Below are positions 1-5,476 of a stretch of 7,137 bases of DNA, piece after piece (position 1 is the first letter of the stretch; every line of letters starts with the position of its first letter). Below the pieces are notes generated by a model. It was given only the letters and a program-made list of their open reading frames with translations, was not told where the DNA came from and did no database searches. Source of the stretch: an uncultured Bacteroidales bacterium (GTDB taxonomy: Bacteria > Bacteroidota > Bacteroidia > Bacteroidales > UBA932); contig CALADR010000361.1 in the NCBI GenBank assembly GCA_937890845.1, forward strand, positions 1-7,137. The letters run 5' to 3'. A program made the position numbers and the translations under genes.

Positions 1-32
1 TGATAAGTCGATTAAAACTGATTGTCAGGTCT

Positions 33-1253
33 TTATTTAAGACGCTCGTGCAGAGCCTTTGCCTGCTCTTCGTATCCAGGCTTGCCGAGAAGTGCGAACA
101 TATTTTTCTTGTATGCCTCTACACCAGGCTGGTTGAACGGATTCACTCCCAGAATGTAGGCACTTATTCCGCAAGCTTTCTCGAAGAAGTAGAAAAGACC
201 TCCGATGTTGAATTCGTCGATTTTTTCTATTGTGACCGACAGCTGAGGTACACCTCCGTCAATGTGTGCTAGCTTGGTACCTAGTTCAGCCATAAGGTTG
301 CACTCTTCTACGTGTTTTCCAGTAAGGAAGTTGAGGCCGTCAAGGTTCTGGGCGTCGTCTGAGATAGTCATGCTTCTGCTGCTCTTCTCTACGGATACTA
401 CTGTTTCCATAAGGATTCTTTCACCGTCCTGGATATATTGTCCCATAGAATGGAGATCTGTAGTGAAGTTTACTGATGCAGGGAAAATACCTTTTCCGTC
501 TTTTCCTTCAGATTCTCCGTAAAGCTGTTTCCACCATTCACCGAGGTACTGGAGTTTAGGGGTGTATGATACGAGGATCTCTATCTTTTTACCCTTGTTA
601 TAGAGAAGGTTTCTCATTGCAGCATATTCTACAGAGAATCGTCCGCCTACATTGTCCTCGATGACGAAAGTCTTGTATCCTTCTTGTGTAGCGAGTGACT
701 TCAATGCACCTCTATGTGCATCTGTTACTGCAACGATGCGTTCTGAGGCCTCTTTGTTACCGTATTTTTCTTCAATATACTGCTTGATGAGTCTGAATGC
801 GACAGCCGGTTCGGTAGTGGTTCCTGATTTGGAAATTACTATGGCTGCTACATTTCTCTGCTCCATCAGGTCCATCAGTTCGCAGATATATTCTTCTGAT
901 AGATTGTGTCCCGCAAATACTATTTCAGGAGCATCCTTTTTACCTGCAAGCTGTTTTGCAAAACTGTGAGACAGAGCTTCAATTGCACATTTTGCGCCAA
1001 GGTAAGATCCTCCGATTCCGATAGTCACCACCAGGTCTACGCCCTTTGCTTTCCAGTTGTCGCGGATTGCTTCGCATTCTGAAATAAGGCTGTCTGGTGT
1101 CTGTGTAGGCAAGTGCTTCCAGCCGAGAAAATCGTTTCCTGCACCGCTTTCGCTTTCCAGCACATCAAATGCTGAAAGAGCTTTATCTAAATATTCATTA
1201 AATTCTGCATCTTTGATAAAGGAGCTGCACCCTCCTGTATTTACTTTAACCAT
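33..1253 (-). CDS. pgi: Glucose-6-phosphate isomerase with an apparent internal in-frame deletion
   Basis: Pgi reversibly converts glucose-6-phosphate to fructose-6-phosphate in the cytoplasm (glycolysis and gluconeogenesis). The 406-residue protein has the family landmarks in order: IGIGGSYLG (78-86), SKSGTTTE (141-148, the SIS sugar-phosphate loop), GGRFS (203-207, with catalytic Arg205), GESEGKD (246-252), TDLHSMGQ (265-272, with the conserved His268) and NQPGVEAYK (374-382, ending in the catalytic Lys). Bacteroides/Bacillus homologues are about 445-450 residues. Here RFSV (to 208) runs straight into EYAAMRN (from 209), so roughly 40 residues normally starting LTxVGLLPIA are missing, and the first Pgi signature is cut. 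The reading frame is intact. The start at 1253 (MVKVNTGG) is preferred over an upstream ATG at 1334, because that extension is unlike the family and would cover the promoter region. No Shine-Dalgarno is present. Identity is very secure; whether the enzyme is active is doubtful. Confidence 0.95.
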   Translation of the reverse strand: MVKVNTGGCSSFIKDAEFNEYLDKALSAFDVLESESGAGNDFLGWKHLPTQTPDSLISECEAIRDNWKAKGVDLVVTIGIGGSYLGAKCAIEALSHSFAKQLAGKKDAPEIVFAGHNLSEEYICELMDLMEQRNVAAIVISKSGTTTEPAVAFRLIKQYIEEKYGNKEASERIVAVTDAHRGALKSLATQEGYKTFVIEDNVGGRFSVEYAAMRNLLYNKGKKIEILVSYTPKLQYLGEWWKQLYGESEGKDGKGIFPASVNFTTDLHSMGQYIQDGERILMETVVSVEKSSRSMTISDDAQNLDGLNFLTGKHVEECNLMAELGTKLAHIDGGVPQLSVTIEKIDEFNIGGLFYFFEKACGISAYILGVNPFNQPGVEAYKKNMFALLGKPGYEEQAKALHERLK

Positions 1254-1274
1254 AGTGTTATTGAGTTTATCCGG

Positions 1275-1282
1275 CAAATTTA
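1275..1282 (-). promoter_or_regulatory. Candidate -7 promoter element of pgi
   Basis: On the minus strand this reads TAAATTTG, a full match to the Bacteroidota -7 consensus TAnnTTTG. It lies 21 bases upstream of the chosen pgi start, so the leader would be only about 15 bases. No convincing TTG -33 element is seen at 19-21 bases, so the call rests on one box and on position. Confidence 0.45.
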
Positions 1283-1313
1283 CTTTTTTTAAATATAAAA
1301 GCATTAAAAATCT

Positions 1314-1321
1314 TATCTTTG
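1314..1321 (+). promoter_or_regulatory. Candidate -7 promoter element of the phosphodiesterase gene
   Basis: TATCTTTG is a full match to the Bacteroidota -7 consensus TAnnTTTG and lies 32 bases before the ATG at 1354. A T-run ending at 1290 is the only possible -33 element, and its spacing (about 23) is a little long. It points away from the pgi promoter, as expected for a divergent gene pair. Confidence 0.5.
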
Positions 1322-1353
1322 TTGATTGTAACAAATAATAACCGATCAGAAAA

Positions 1354-2160
1354 ATGAACAGATTTTTGAAATTTATGGCTGGGGCTGCATCCGTATTGGT
1401 GATGGCTTCGTCTTGTGGAAATTGTCAGGATGGCAGTAAGATAGGAATAGTTGCCCACAGGGGCTATTGGAACTGTGAGGAGGCTGGCTTTGCCAAGAAC
1501 TCGATAGCGGCATTGAAATGCGCACAGGAAAAAGGTTTCTGGGGAAGTGAATTTGATGTGAATATGACTTCTGATGAAGTCTTGCTGGTGTATCATGATT
1601 CGAAAATAGACGGTAAAGTGATAGATCAGACTCCTTCATCCGAATTTAAGGATGTGCGTCTGGCAAACGGAGAACCTATCCCTACTATAGAACAATACCT
1701 TGAGCAGGGCAAGAAGAGTGAGAAGACTATGTTGGTTTATGAACTCAAGCCGCACTCGACTCCTGAAATAGAAAACCGTCTTGTAGATCTGACTCTTGAG
1801 AAACTCAAGGAAAAAGGTCTGGATTCCCCTGAGAGAGTTATGTTTATCTCTTTCAGTATAAATATATGCAAGAGGCTTGCTCAGAAGGCTCCGCAATATA
1901 CGATACAGTATCTTGGCAAGGATTTTTCACCTGAAGCCCTGTCCGGATTCAAGATCAATGGAGTGGATTTCAACTATAAGGTTTTTTATGAGCATCCGGA
2001 ATGGTTTACTTTAGCGCGGGATCATTCTATGTCTGTCAATGTCTGGACTGTAAACAAACAGGAGGATATGGAAAAAATGATATCTCTTGGGGTGGATATG
2101 ATTACTACTGACCATCCGGAGACACTGCGCAATATTCTTGGCGACAAGGAAATGCGCTAA
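1354..2160 (+). CDS. Glycerophosphodiester phosphodiesterase family lipoprotein
   Basis: Members of this family hydrolyse glycerophosphodiesters, released from phospholipids, to glycerol-3-phosphate and an alcohol. The 268-residue protein shows the metal and catalytic set of a GDPD TIM barrel: AHRG (His35, Arg36), EFD (Glu66, Asp68), YHD (His81) and YELK (Glu130, Lys132). Near the C-terminus come VNVWTVN and GVDMITTDHPE, the usual closing strands. The N-terminus is a lysine/arginine-poor signal peptide with a hydrophobic core, ending in MASSC (Cys21). This is a plausible but imperfect lipobox, because the -3 position is Ala, so a lipid anchor is likely rather than certain. The mature protein would act in the periplasm or on the outer membrane. 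No Shine-Dalgarno precedes the ATG, as is usual in this phylum. The gene stands alone, followed by an A-run and a hairpin. The physiological substrate cannot be read from the sequence. Confidence 0.92.
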   Translation: MNRFLKFMAGAASVLVMASSCGNCQDGSKIGIVAHRGYWNCEEAGFAKNSIAALKCAQEKGFWGSEFDVNMTSDEVLLVYHDSKIDGKVIDQTPSSEFKDVRLANGEPIPTIEQYLEQGKKSEKTMLVYELKPHSTPEIENRLVDLTLEKLKEKGLDSPERVMFISFSINICKRLAQKAPQYTIQYLGKDFSPEALSGFKINGVDFNYKVFYEHPEWFTLARDHSMSVNVWTVNKQEDMEKMISLGVDMITTDHPETLRNILGDKEMR

Positions 2161-2227
2161 AAAAAAAGAAGAAAATATGTCTTGCCGGTGCAAGATTGTG
2201 GTATGCATGTTGTTTATATAAAAGGCT

Positions 2228-2257
2228 GCCGGTCTGGACTGCAGGCCGGCTTTTTTT
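2228..2257 (+). terminator. Intrinsic terminator-like hairpin after the phosphodiesterase gene
   Basis: A 9-bp stem (2228-2236 with 2242-2250, including one G-U pair, GCCGG/CCGGC at its base) closes a 5-base loop and is followed at once by seven T (2251-2257). This is a textbook rho-independent terminator. It most simply ends the phosphodiesterase transcript. Because it sits only 8 bases before the Shine-Dalgarno of the next gene, it could instead be part of that operon's leader. Confidence 0.8.
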
Positions 2258-2265
2258 ATTGTAGC

Positions 2266-2273
2266 AAAGGAGG
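2266..2273 (+). promoter_or_regulatory. Perfect Shine-Dalgarno of the DUF4251 gene
   Basis: AAAGGAGG lies 5 bases before the ATG at 2279 and fixes that start. Most other genes in the window have no recognisable ribosome binding site, so a perfect one is unusual here. Confidence 0.8.
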
Positions 2274-2278
2274 TATTT

Positions 2279-2875
2279 ATGAAAAGAATGATTTTGGTAT
2301 CTCTGCTTCTTGTGTTTTGTATTGCGGGCAATGCCCAGGAAAAGACGCGGAGGCAGGAACGGATGGACCGGTGGAAAAAAGATATGGAGGAATTTCGTCT
2401 TAGAAGTGAGTCTGACCGAAAGGAAGAGGCTGTAGCTGATACATTGCTGTGGTATCGGGCAGGAGATGCCTTGTCAAAGAGCGCTTTTGTCCTTGAAGCA
2501 GATGCTGTTACATTCAGGGATGGCAGGCGTGTTATGGTAAACAGAACATTGAATTTCATATCGGTCAACGGAAAAAGGGGAGTCGTTCAGATTTCACCGA
2601 GCACCATGTATTCCGGACCTAACGGAGTAGGAGGCATTACGCTGGACGGGAATATTTCAGGCTTGGAGTCAAGTATTGACAGAAAAGGCAATGTACATAT
2701 TACGATGAATGTAATGGGTGTCGGGATAAATGCTCGCATTGATATTACCCTTTATTCAGGAAGAGATGATGCATATGCAGTGGTGACGCCGAACTTTTCT
2801 TCCCGTACTGTGCGTGTAGAAGGTAAAATAGTTCCGTTCGGTATGTCCAGTGTAGTTGAAGGTATGTCTATGTAG
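2279..2875 (+). CDS. DUF4251 family exported protein
   Basis: This 198-residue protein belongs, by recognition of its core, to DUF4251, a Bacteroidota family of unknown function. It has a signal peptide (residues 1-19: MKRM, hydrophobic core, GNA before Gln20), then a strongly charged, probably helical linker (about 21-50) rich in Arg, Lys and Glu. A beta-rich domain from about residue 65 to the end follows. The domain carries the typical NFISVNGKRGVVQ strand and SGPNGVGGITLDG (112-124), then VHITMNV and a PNFSSRTVRVEGKIVP-type ending. There is no lipobox cysteine, so it is expected to be a soluble periplasmic or surface protein. It is the first gene of a three-gene operon with a lipoprotein and an outer-membrane barrel (gaps of 13 and 11 bases), which suggests a shared role in the envelope. 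No enzyme motif is visible. Confidence 0.85.
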   Translation: MKRMILVSLLLVFCIAGNAQEKTRRQERMDRWKKDMEEFRLRSESDRKEEAVADTLLWYRAGDALSKSAFVLEADAVTFRDGRRVMVNRTLNFISVNGKRGVVQISPSTMYSGPNGVGGITLDGNISGLESSIDRKGNVHITMNVMGVGINARIDITLYSGRDDAYAVVTPNFSSRTVRVEGKIVPFGMSSVVEGMSM

Positions 2876-2888
2876 AATTATCAGAAGT

Positions 2889-3575
2889 ATGAAAGTAAAA
2901 TATTTTTTGCCGGCAATGCTGCTTTCAGTGGCACTATTGTCTTGTAGGAAAGGTCCGTCAGTATCTGATTTTGACGGGGAATTCATGGTTTATACCGCTC
3001 GTAACCAGGAGGTTGAGTTTTCTTCTTTCAAAACATTTACAGTGGCTGACAGTCTTCTTTATGTCGAAAGCAACAGAGGGAGAATGGCGCTGGACGGATG
3101 GGTGAAGTCGGTCCGGAGTCAATATATAAAGTTGATGACAGACAGAGGTTTTGTTTATGTGGATACCGGAATGGATGACAATGCTCCAGGTACACAGCTG
3201 CCTGGCAATCCTAAGGCTGATCTTGGTATCCAGATATCTTATATAGTATCGACAGATTATTTTACATCCCATGTTTCTGTCAATCCTGATTATTGGTGGG
3301 GCAGTTATCCGGGGTATTGGTATCCAGGTTATTGGGGAGCCTGGGGAGGCTGGCATTATGCATTCCCTGTGACATACAGTTATTCGGTCCAGTCGTTGCT
3401 TACGGAAATGGTTGACCTGACTTCAGTGCAAGGTAAGGACAAGCCTCTCTCTGTAGTATGGAACAGTTATATAGACGGAAGTGTGGGAAATGCATATATG
3501 GATAGGGCTCGTTTTGAAAGAGCTGTAAATCAGTCTTTCAAACAGTCAGAATATATTGTGGCTGAAGGAAAGTAA
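2889..3575 (+). CDS. DUF4136-like lipoprotein
   Basis: This 228-residue precursor has a clear lipoprotein signal: MKVKYFLPAML then a hydrophobic core and LLSC (Cys19). The ATG at 2889 is chosen over one at 2856, which would overlap the previous gene by 20 bases and place 11 extra residues before an otherwise normal signal peptide. The mature part looks like DUF4136 (a family of unknown function, common in Bacteroidota). An early FSSFKTFTVAD strand matches the family's F-S-S-Y-K-T-F type start. The C-terminal half has a YSYSVQSLLTEMVDL strand, a following VVWNSYIDG strand and a final helix with repeated Phe, Arg and Lys. Between them lies an aromatic stretch (135-159) dense in Trp, Tyr and Gly. 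It starts 13 bases after the DUF4251 gene without a clear Shine-Dalgarno, so translation may be coupled. Family assignment is by pattern and moderately secure; function is unknown. Confidence 0.75.
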   Translation: MKVKYFLPAMLLSVALLSCRKGPSVSDFDGEFMVYTARNQEVEFSSFKTFTVADSLLYVESNRGRMALDGWVKSVRSQYIKLMTDRGFVYVDTGMDDNAPGTQLPGNPKADLGIQISYIVSTDYFTSHVSVNPDYWWGSYPGYWYPGYWGAWGGWHYAFPVTYSYSVQSLLTEMVDLTSVQGKDKPLSVVWNSYIDGSVGNAYMDRARFERAVNQSFKQSEYIVAEGK

Positions 3576-3580
3576 GGAGG
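3574..3580 (+). promoter_or_regulatory. Perfect Shine-Dalgarno of the beta-barrel gene, overlapping the upstream stop codon
   Basis: AAGGAGG begins within the TAA stop (3573-3575) of the lipoprotein gene and ends 6 bases before the ATG at 3587. It decides that start and suggests coupled translation of the two genes. Confidence 0.8.
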
Positions 3581-3586
3581 ACGTTT

Positions 3587-4201
3587 ATGGAAGATATTAT
3601 AAAAAAGATATTAGTTTCTGCAGTATTGGCACTAGTCACTGTTTCGGTAGTTTCCGCCCAGCCGGGAAGACGTTTTTATGTCGATGCAGGCTGGCAGTTC
3701 AATGCGACTGTAGCCAATGATTTTGCCGTTAAGGCCAATGGATGGGGAGCCTATGCAGAGGGCGGATATTATGTGTTGCCGAGGGTGGCCGTTGGAGGTT
3801 TTGTCAGCTTTAATACAAACAATGAATATGTGCCGCGTTCCACTTATGTGGCGCAGGACGGCTCCGCCCTTACTACTGATATGACCAATTCTATTTTCCA
3901 GATACCTTTCGGCGCGACTTTGCGTTACCGTCTGTGCTGGAAAAAGTTCCAGCCTTATGCACAGACAAAGATCGGAGCGAATTATGCAAGAGAGTATATG
4001 TATCTTCCGACGATGTCTGCAAGGGATAGTCAGTGGGGGTTTTACATTTCTCCTGAAATAGGTTTGACGTGGCATCCTTTTTATAAGTTGAATCTTGGAC
4101 TGCAATTTTCGGTTTACTACAGCTATGCCACTAACAGGTCTGTCGTTTTTGGATTGGACGGAATCAGCAACGCCGGCTTCAAACTGGGAGTTTCTTTCTG
4201 A
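3587..4201 (+). CDS. Small outer-membrane beta-barrel protein
   Basis: This 204-residue protein has a signal peptide (1-24; KK at 6-7, hydrophobic core, VVSA before Gln25). The start has a slightly odd acidic MED before the lysines, but the Shine-Dalgarno supports it. The mature protein alternates short strands rich in Tyr, Phe, Trp and Gly (for example FYVDAGWQF, WGAYAEGGYYV, VAVGGFVSF, FGATLRYRL, FQPYAQTKIGANY, WGFYISPEIGLTW, LNLGLQFSVYYSY, AGFKLGVSF) with polar loops. It ends in Phe204, the usual C-terminal signal for barrel insertion. The size and roughly eight to ten strands fit the OmpA/OmpW-like or 'porin family' barrels of Bacteroidota, but no specific family or ligand is recognisable. 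It is the last gene of the envelope operon and is followed by a terminator. Location in the outer membrane is inferred with good confidence; function is unknown. Confidence 0.82.
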   Translation: MEDIIKKILVSAVLALVTVSVVSAQPGRRFYVDAGWQFNATVANDFAVKANGWGAYAEGGYYVLPRVAVGGFVSFNTNNEYVPRSTYVAQDGSALTTDMTNSIFQIPFGATLRYRLCWKKFQPYAQTKIGANYAREYMYLPTMSARDSQWGFYISPEIGLTWHPFYKLNLGLQFSVYYSYATNRSVVFGLDGISNAGFKLGVSF

Positions 4202-4222
4202 CAAATCCATGATTAATTATAC

Positions 4223-4262
4223 GGCGGTGTGTCAATTCTTTATTGGACACCGCCATATTTTT
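4223..4262 (+). terminator. Rho-independent terminator of the envelope operon
   Basis: GGCGGTGT (4223-4230) pairs with ACACCGCC (4247-4254) in 8 perfect base pairs. The stem can be extended across a small internal mismatch by CAAT (4233-4236) with ATTG (4242-4245), leaving a TCTTT loop. ATATTTTT follows. It starts 21 bases after the beta-barrel stop codon. The T-run is interrupted by one A, so efficiency may be moderate. Confidence 0.75.
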
Positions 4263-4272
4263 AGTATCTTTG
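4243..4272 (+). promoter_or_regulatory. Candidate promoter of the guanylyltransferase gene
   Basis: TTG (4243-4245), a 19-base spacer and TATCTTTG (4265-4272) match the Bacteroidota pattern TTG-N19-21-TAnnTTTG. Transcription would start near 4279-4280, leaving an A-rich leader of about 30 bases without a Shine-Dalgarno. The -33 box lies inside the preceding terminator hairpin. Confidence 0.65.
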
Positions 4273-4308
4273 AAAGATTTATAAGAAAAAAGAATAAAAA
4301 TATAACTA

Positions 4309-5358
4309 ATGGAAAATCACGTAGTGGTAATGGCCGGAGGTATCGGCAGTCGTTTGTGGCCGTTGAGTACTCCTGAAATGCCAAAGCAGTTCATTGACGT
4401 TTTGGGGACAGGCAGGTCGTTGATACAGATGACAGTAGATAGGTTCCTTCCTGTTTGCGACATGAAAAATTTCTGGGTTGTGACATCATGCAGGTATTCC
4501 GCTATGGTGGCTGAGCATCTTCCGGAAATACCTCGTGACCATATTCTTTCCGAGCCGGAACCCCGTAATACAGCACCGTGTATTGCTTATGCATGCTGGA
4601 AAATTTCACAGGAATGTCCTGAAGCGAATATAGTAGTCACTCCTTCGGATGCCCTGGTTACGAATGTGAAGCTGTTTTCGGAGGTGGTGCTGAGGGCTTT
4701 GGATTTTGCTGCTTCAGGGCGGAACATAGTTACTATAGGAATAAACCCTGACCGTCCTGAAACAGGATACGGCTATATCAATGCTGTCGGTAATGCATTT
4801 GGTAAAGTGGTGAAGGTGAAGGCTTTTAAGGAGAAACCAAATCTTGAGACTGCTATGGAGTATCTGGCACAGGGAGGCTTTTACTGGAATGCAGGCATTT
4901 TTGTATGGAGCGCTGAAACCATTGTGTCCCAGTTAAGGATGTTTGCGCCTCAGATAGCAGGTGTGATGGATAGAATTGCAGAAGCGTTTGATACTCAGGA
5001 AGAAGAAAGTGCACTTTCCAGGCTGTTTCCTGCATGTGAGAAGATCTCTATCGATTATGCTGTTATGGAGAAATCTGATGACATATATGTCATATCGGGA
5101 GATTTGGGCTGGACGGATTTAGGAAGTTGGGGAGCGGTAAAGGCCCAGCTTGACACTGATGCGGATGGCAATGCCGTAATAGGAAAGGATGTAAGGCTTT
5201 TCGGCTGCAGGAATTGTATTGTCCATACGCAGGATTGCGGGACGGTCGTATTGGAAGGTCTCGACAGTTGTATTGTCTCGAAAAAAGGAGATAAAATGAT
5301 TGTCTGTCATTTGTCTGAAGAGCAGAGGATAAAGGATTTTTCCGCAAACACGAAATAG
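4309..5358 (+). CDS. manC: Mannose-1-phosphate guanylyltransferase, single-domain
   Basis: The enzyme joins mannose-1-phosphate and GTP to give GDP-mannose and pyrophosphate in the cytoplasm. GDP-mannose is the donor for mannose, and the precursor of GDP-fucose, in surface glycans. The 349-residue protein shows the nucleotidyltransferase signature AGGIGSRLWPLS (9-20) followed by PKQF (25-28), then EPEPRNTAP (82-90), TPSD (111-114, metal site region), FKEKP (173-177) and GFYWNAGIF (190-198). A left-handed beta-helix-like tail with SGDLGWTDLGSW follows. It has no C-terminal phosphomannose-isomerase cupin, so unlike the roughly 470-residue fused ManC/AlgA enzymes it catalyses only the transferase step. 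Isomerase and phosphomannomutase must be encoded elsewhere. Its own candidate promoter lies at 4243-4272. The gap to the next gene is 118 bases with no terminator, so co-transcription with the downstream genes is possible but not shown. Confidence 0.93.
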   Translation: MENHVVVMAGGIGSRLWPLSTPEMPKQFIDVLGTGRSLIQMTVDRFLPVCDMKNFWVVTSCRYSAMVAEHLPEIPRDHILSEPEPRNTAPCIAYACWKISQECPEANIVVTPSDALVTNVKLFSEVVLRALDFAASGRNIVTIGINPDRPETGYGYINAVGNAFGKVVKVKAFKEKPNLETAMEYLAQGGFYWNAGIFVWSAETIVSQLRMFAPQIAGVMDRIAEAFDTQEEESALSRLFPACEKISIDYAVMEKSDDIYVISGDLGWTDLGSWGAVKAQLDTDADGNAVIGKDVRLFGCRNCIVHTQDCGTVVLEGLDSCIVSKKGDKMIVCHLSEEQRIKDFSANTK

Positions 5359-5476
5359 GTCCCGGGAATCTTGAATGATTTGCAGGCGGTGTCTAAGTTA
5401 CATGACGGTGTCGAGTTACGGTTGTAAAGGCATAAGTTTTGAAGTTGTATGACTGAAGCAAATGTTGTTATAATAT
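5359..5476 (+). other. 118-base intergenic region with a short imperfect direct repeat
   Basis: The stretch between manC and the metallophosphoesterase gene has no coding sequence that I can support and no hairpin followed by T residues. It holds an imperfect repeat at 5387-5419. Its 3' end is AT-rich (GTTATAATATATG up to the start codon), but no full TAnnTTTG box with a correctly spaced TTG was found; TAAGTTTT at 5433-5440 is a near match. Confidence 0.5.
5387..5419 (+). repeat. Imperfect direct repeat, two copies 19 bases apart
   Basis: CGGTGTCTAAGTTAC (5387-5401) and CGGTGTCGAGTTAC (5406-5419) differ by one deleted base and one substitution. Two close copies upstream of a gene could be an operator, or a remnant of a mobile-element end. 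No regulator or transposase is nearby to support either. Confidence 0.5.

Noticed and set aside
1254..1334. A 27-residue N-terminal extension of Pgi starting at the ATG at 1334 (minus strand)
   Set aside because: The extension is lysine/leucine-rich, unlike known Pgi N-termini, and would span both candidate promoters of the divergent pair. The ATG at 1253 gives a normal family start.
2182..2403. A 73-codon plus-strand open frame starting before the DUF4251 gene
   Set aside because: It runs through the terminator hairpin, has no ribosome binding site and overlaps the DUF4251 gene in another frame.
2011..2568. A 185-codon minus-strand open frame across the phosphodiesterase and DUF4251 genes
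   Set aside because: It lies opposite two well-supported genes and their intergenic hairpin, has a composition typical of an antisense frame and resembles no protein family.
2856..2888. An earlier ATG for the DUF4136-like lipoprotein
   Set aside because: It would overlap the end of the DUF4251 gene and put 11 residues with two cysteines in front of a complete lipoprotein signal peptide that starts at 2889.
3632..4210. A 192-codon minus-strand open frame opposite the beta-barrel gene
   Set aside because: It covers almost the whole barrel gene in antisense. The plus-strand protein has a signal peptide, Shine-Dalgarno and barrel pattern, while this one shows nothing recognisable.
5359..5476. 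A vestigial insertion-sequence end suggested by the GTGTCTAAGTTA motif
   Set aside because: There is no matching inverted end, target duplication or transposase fragment in the window, so only a short repeat is reported.
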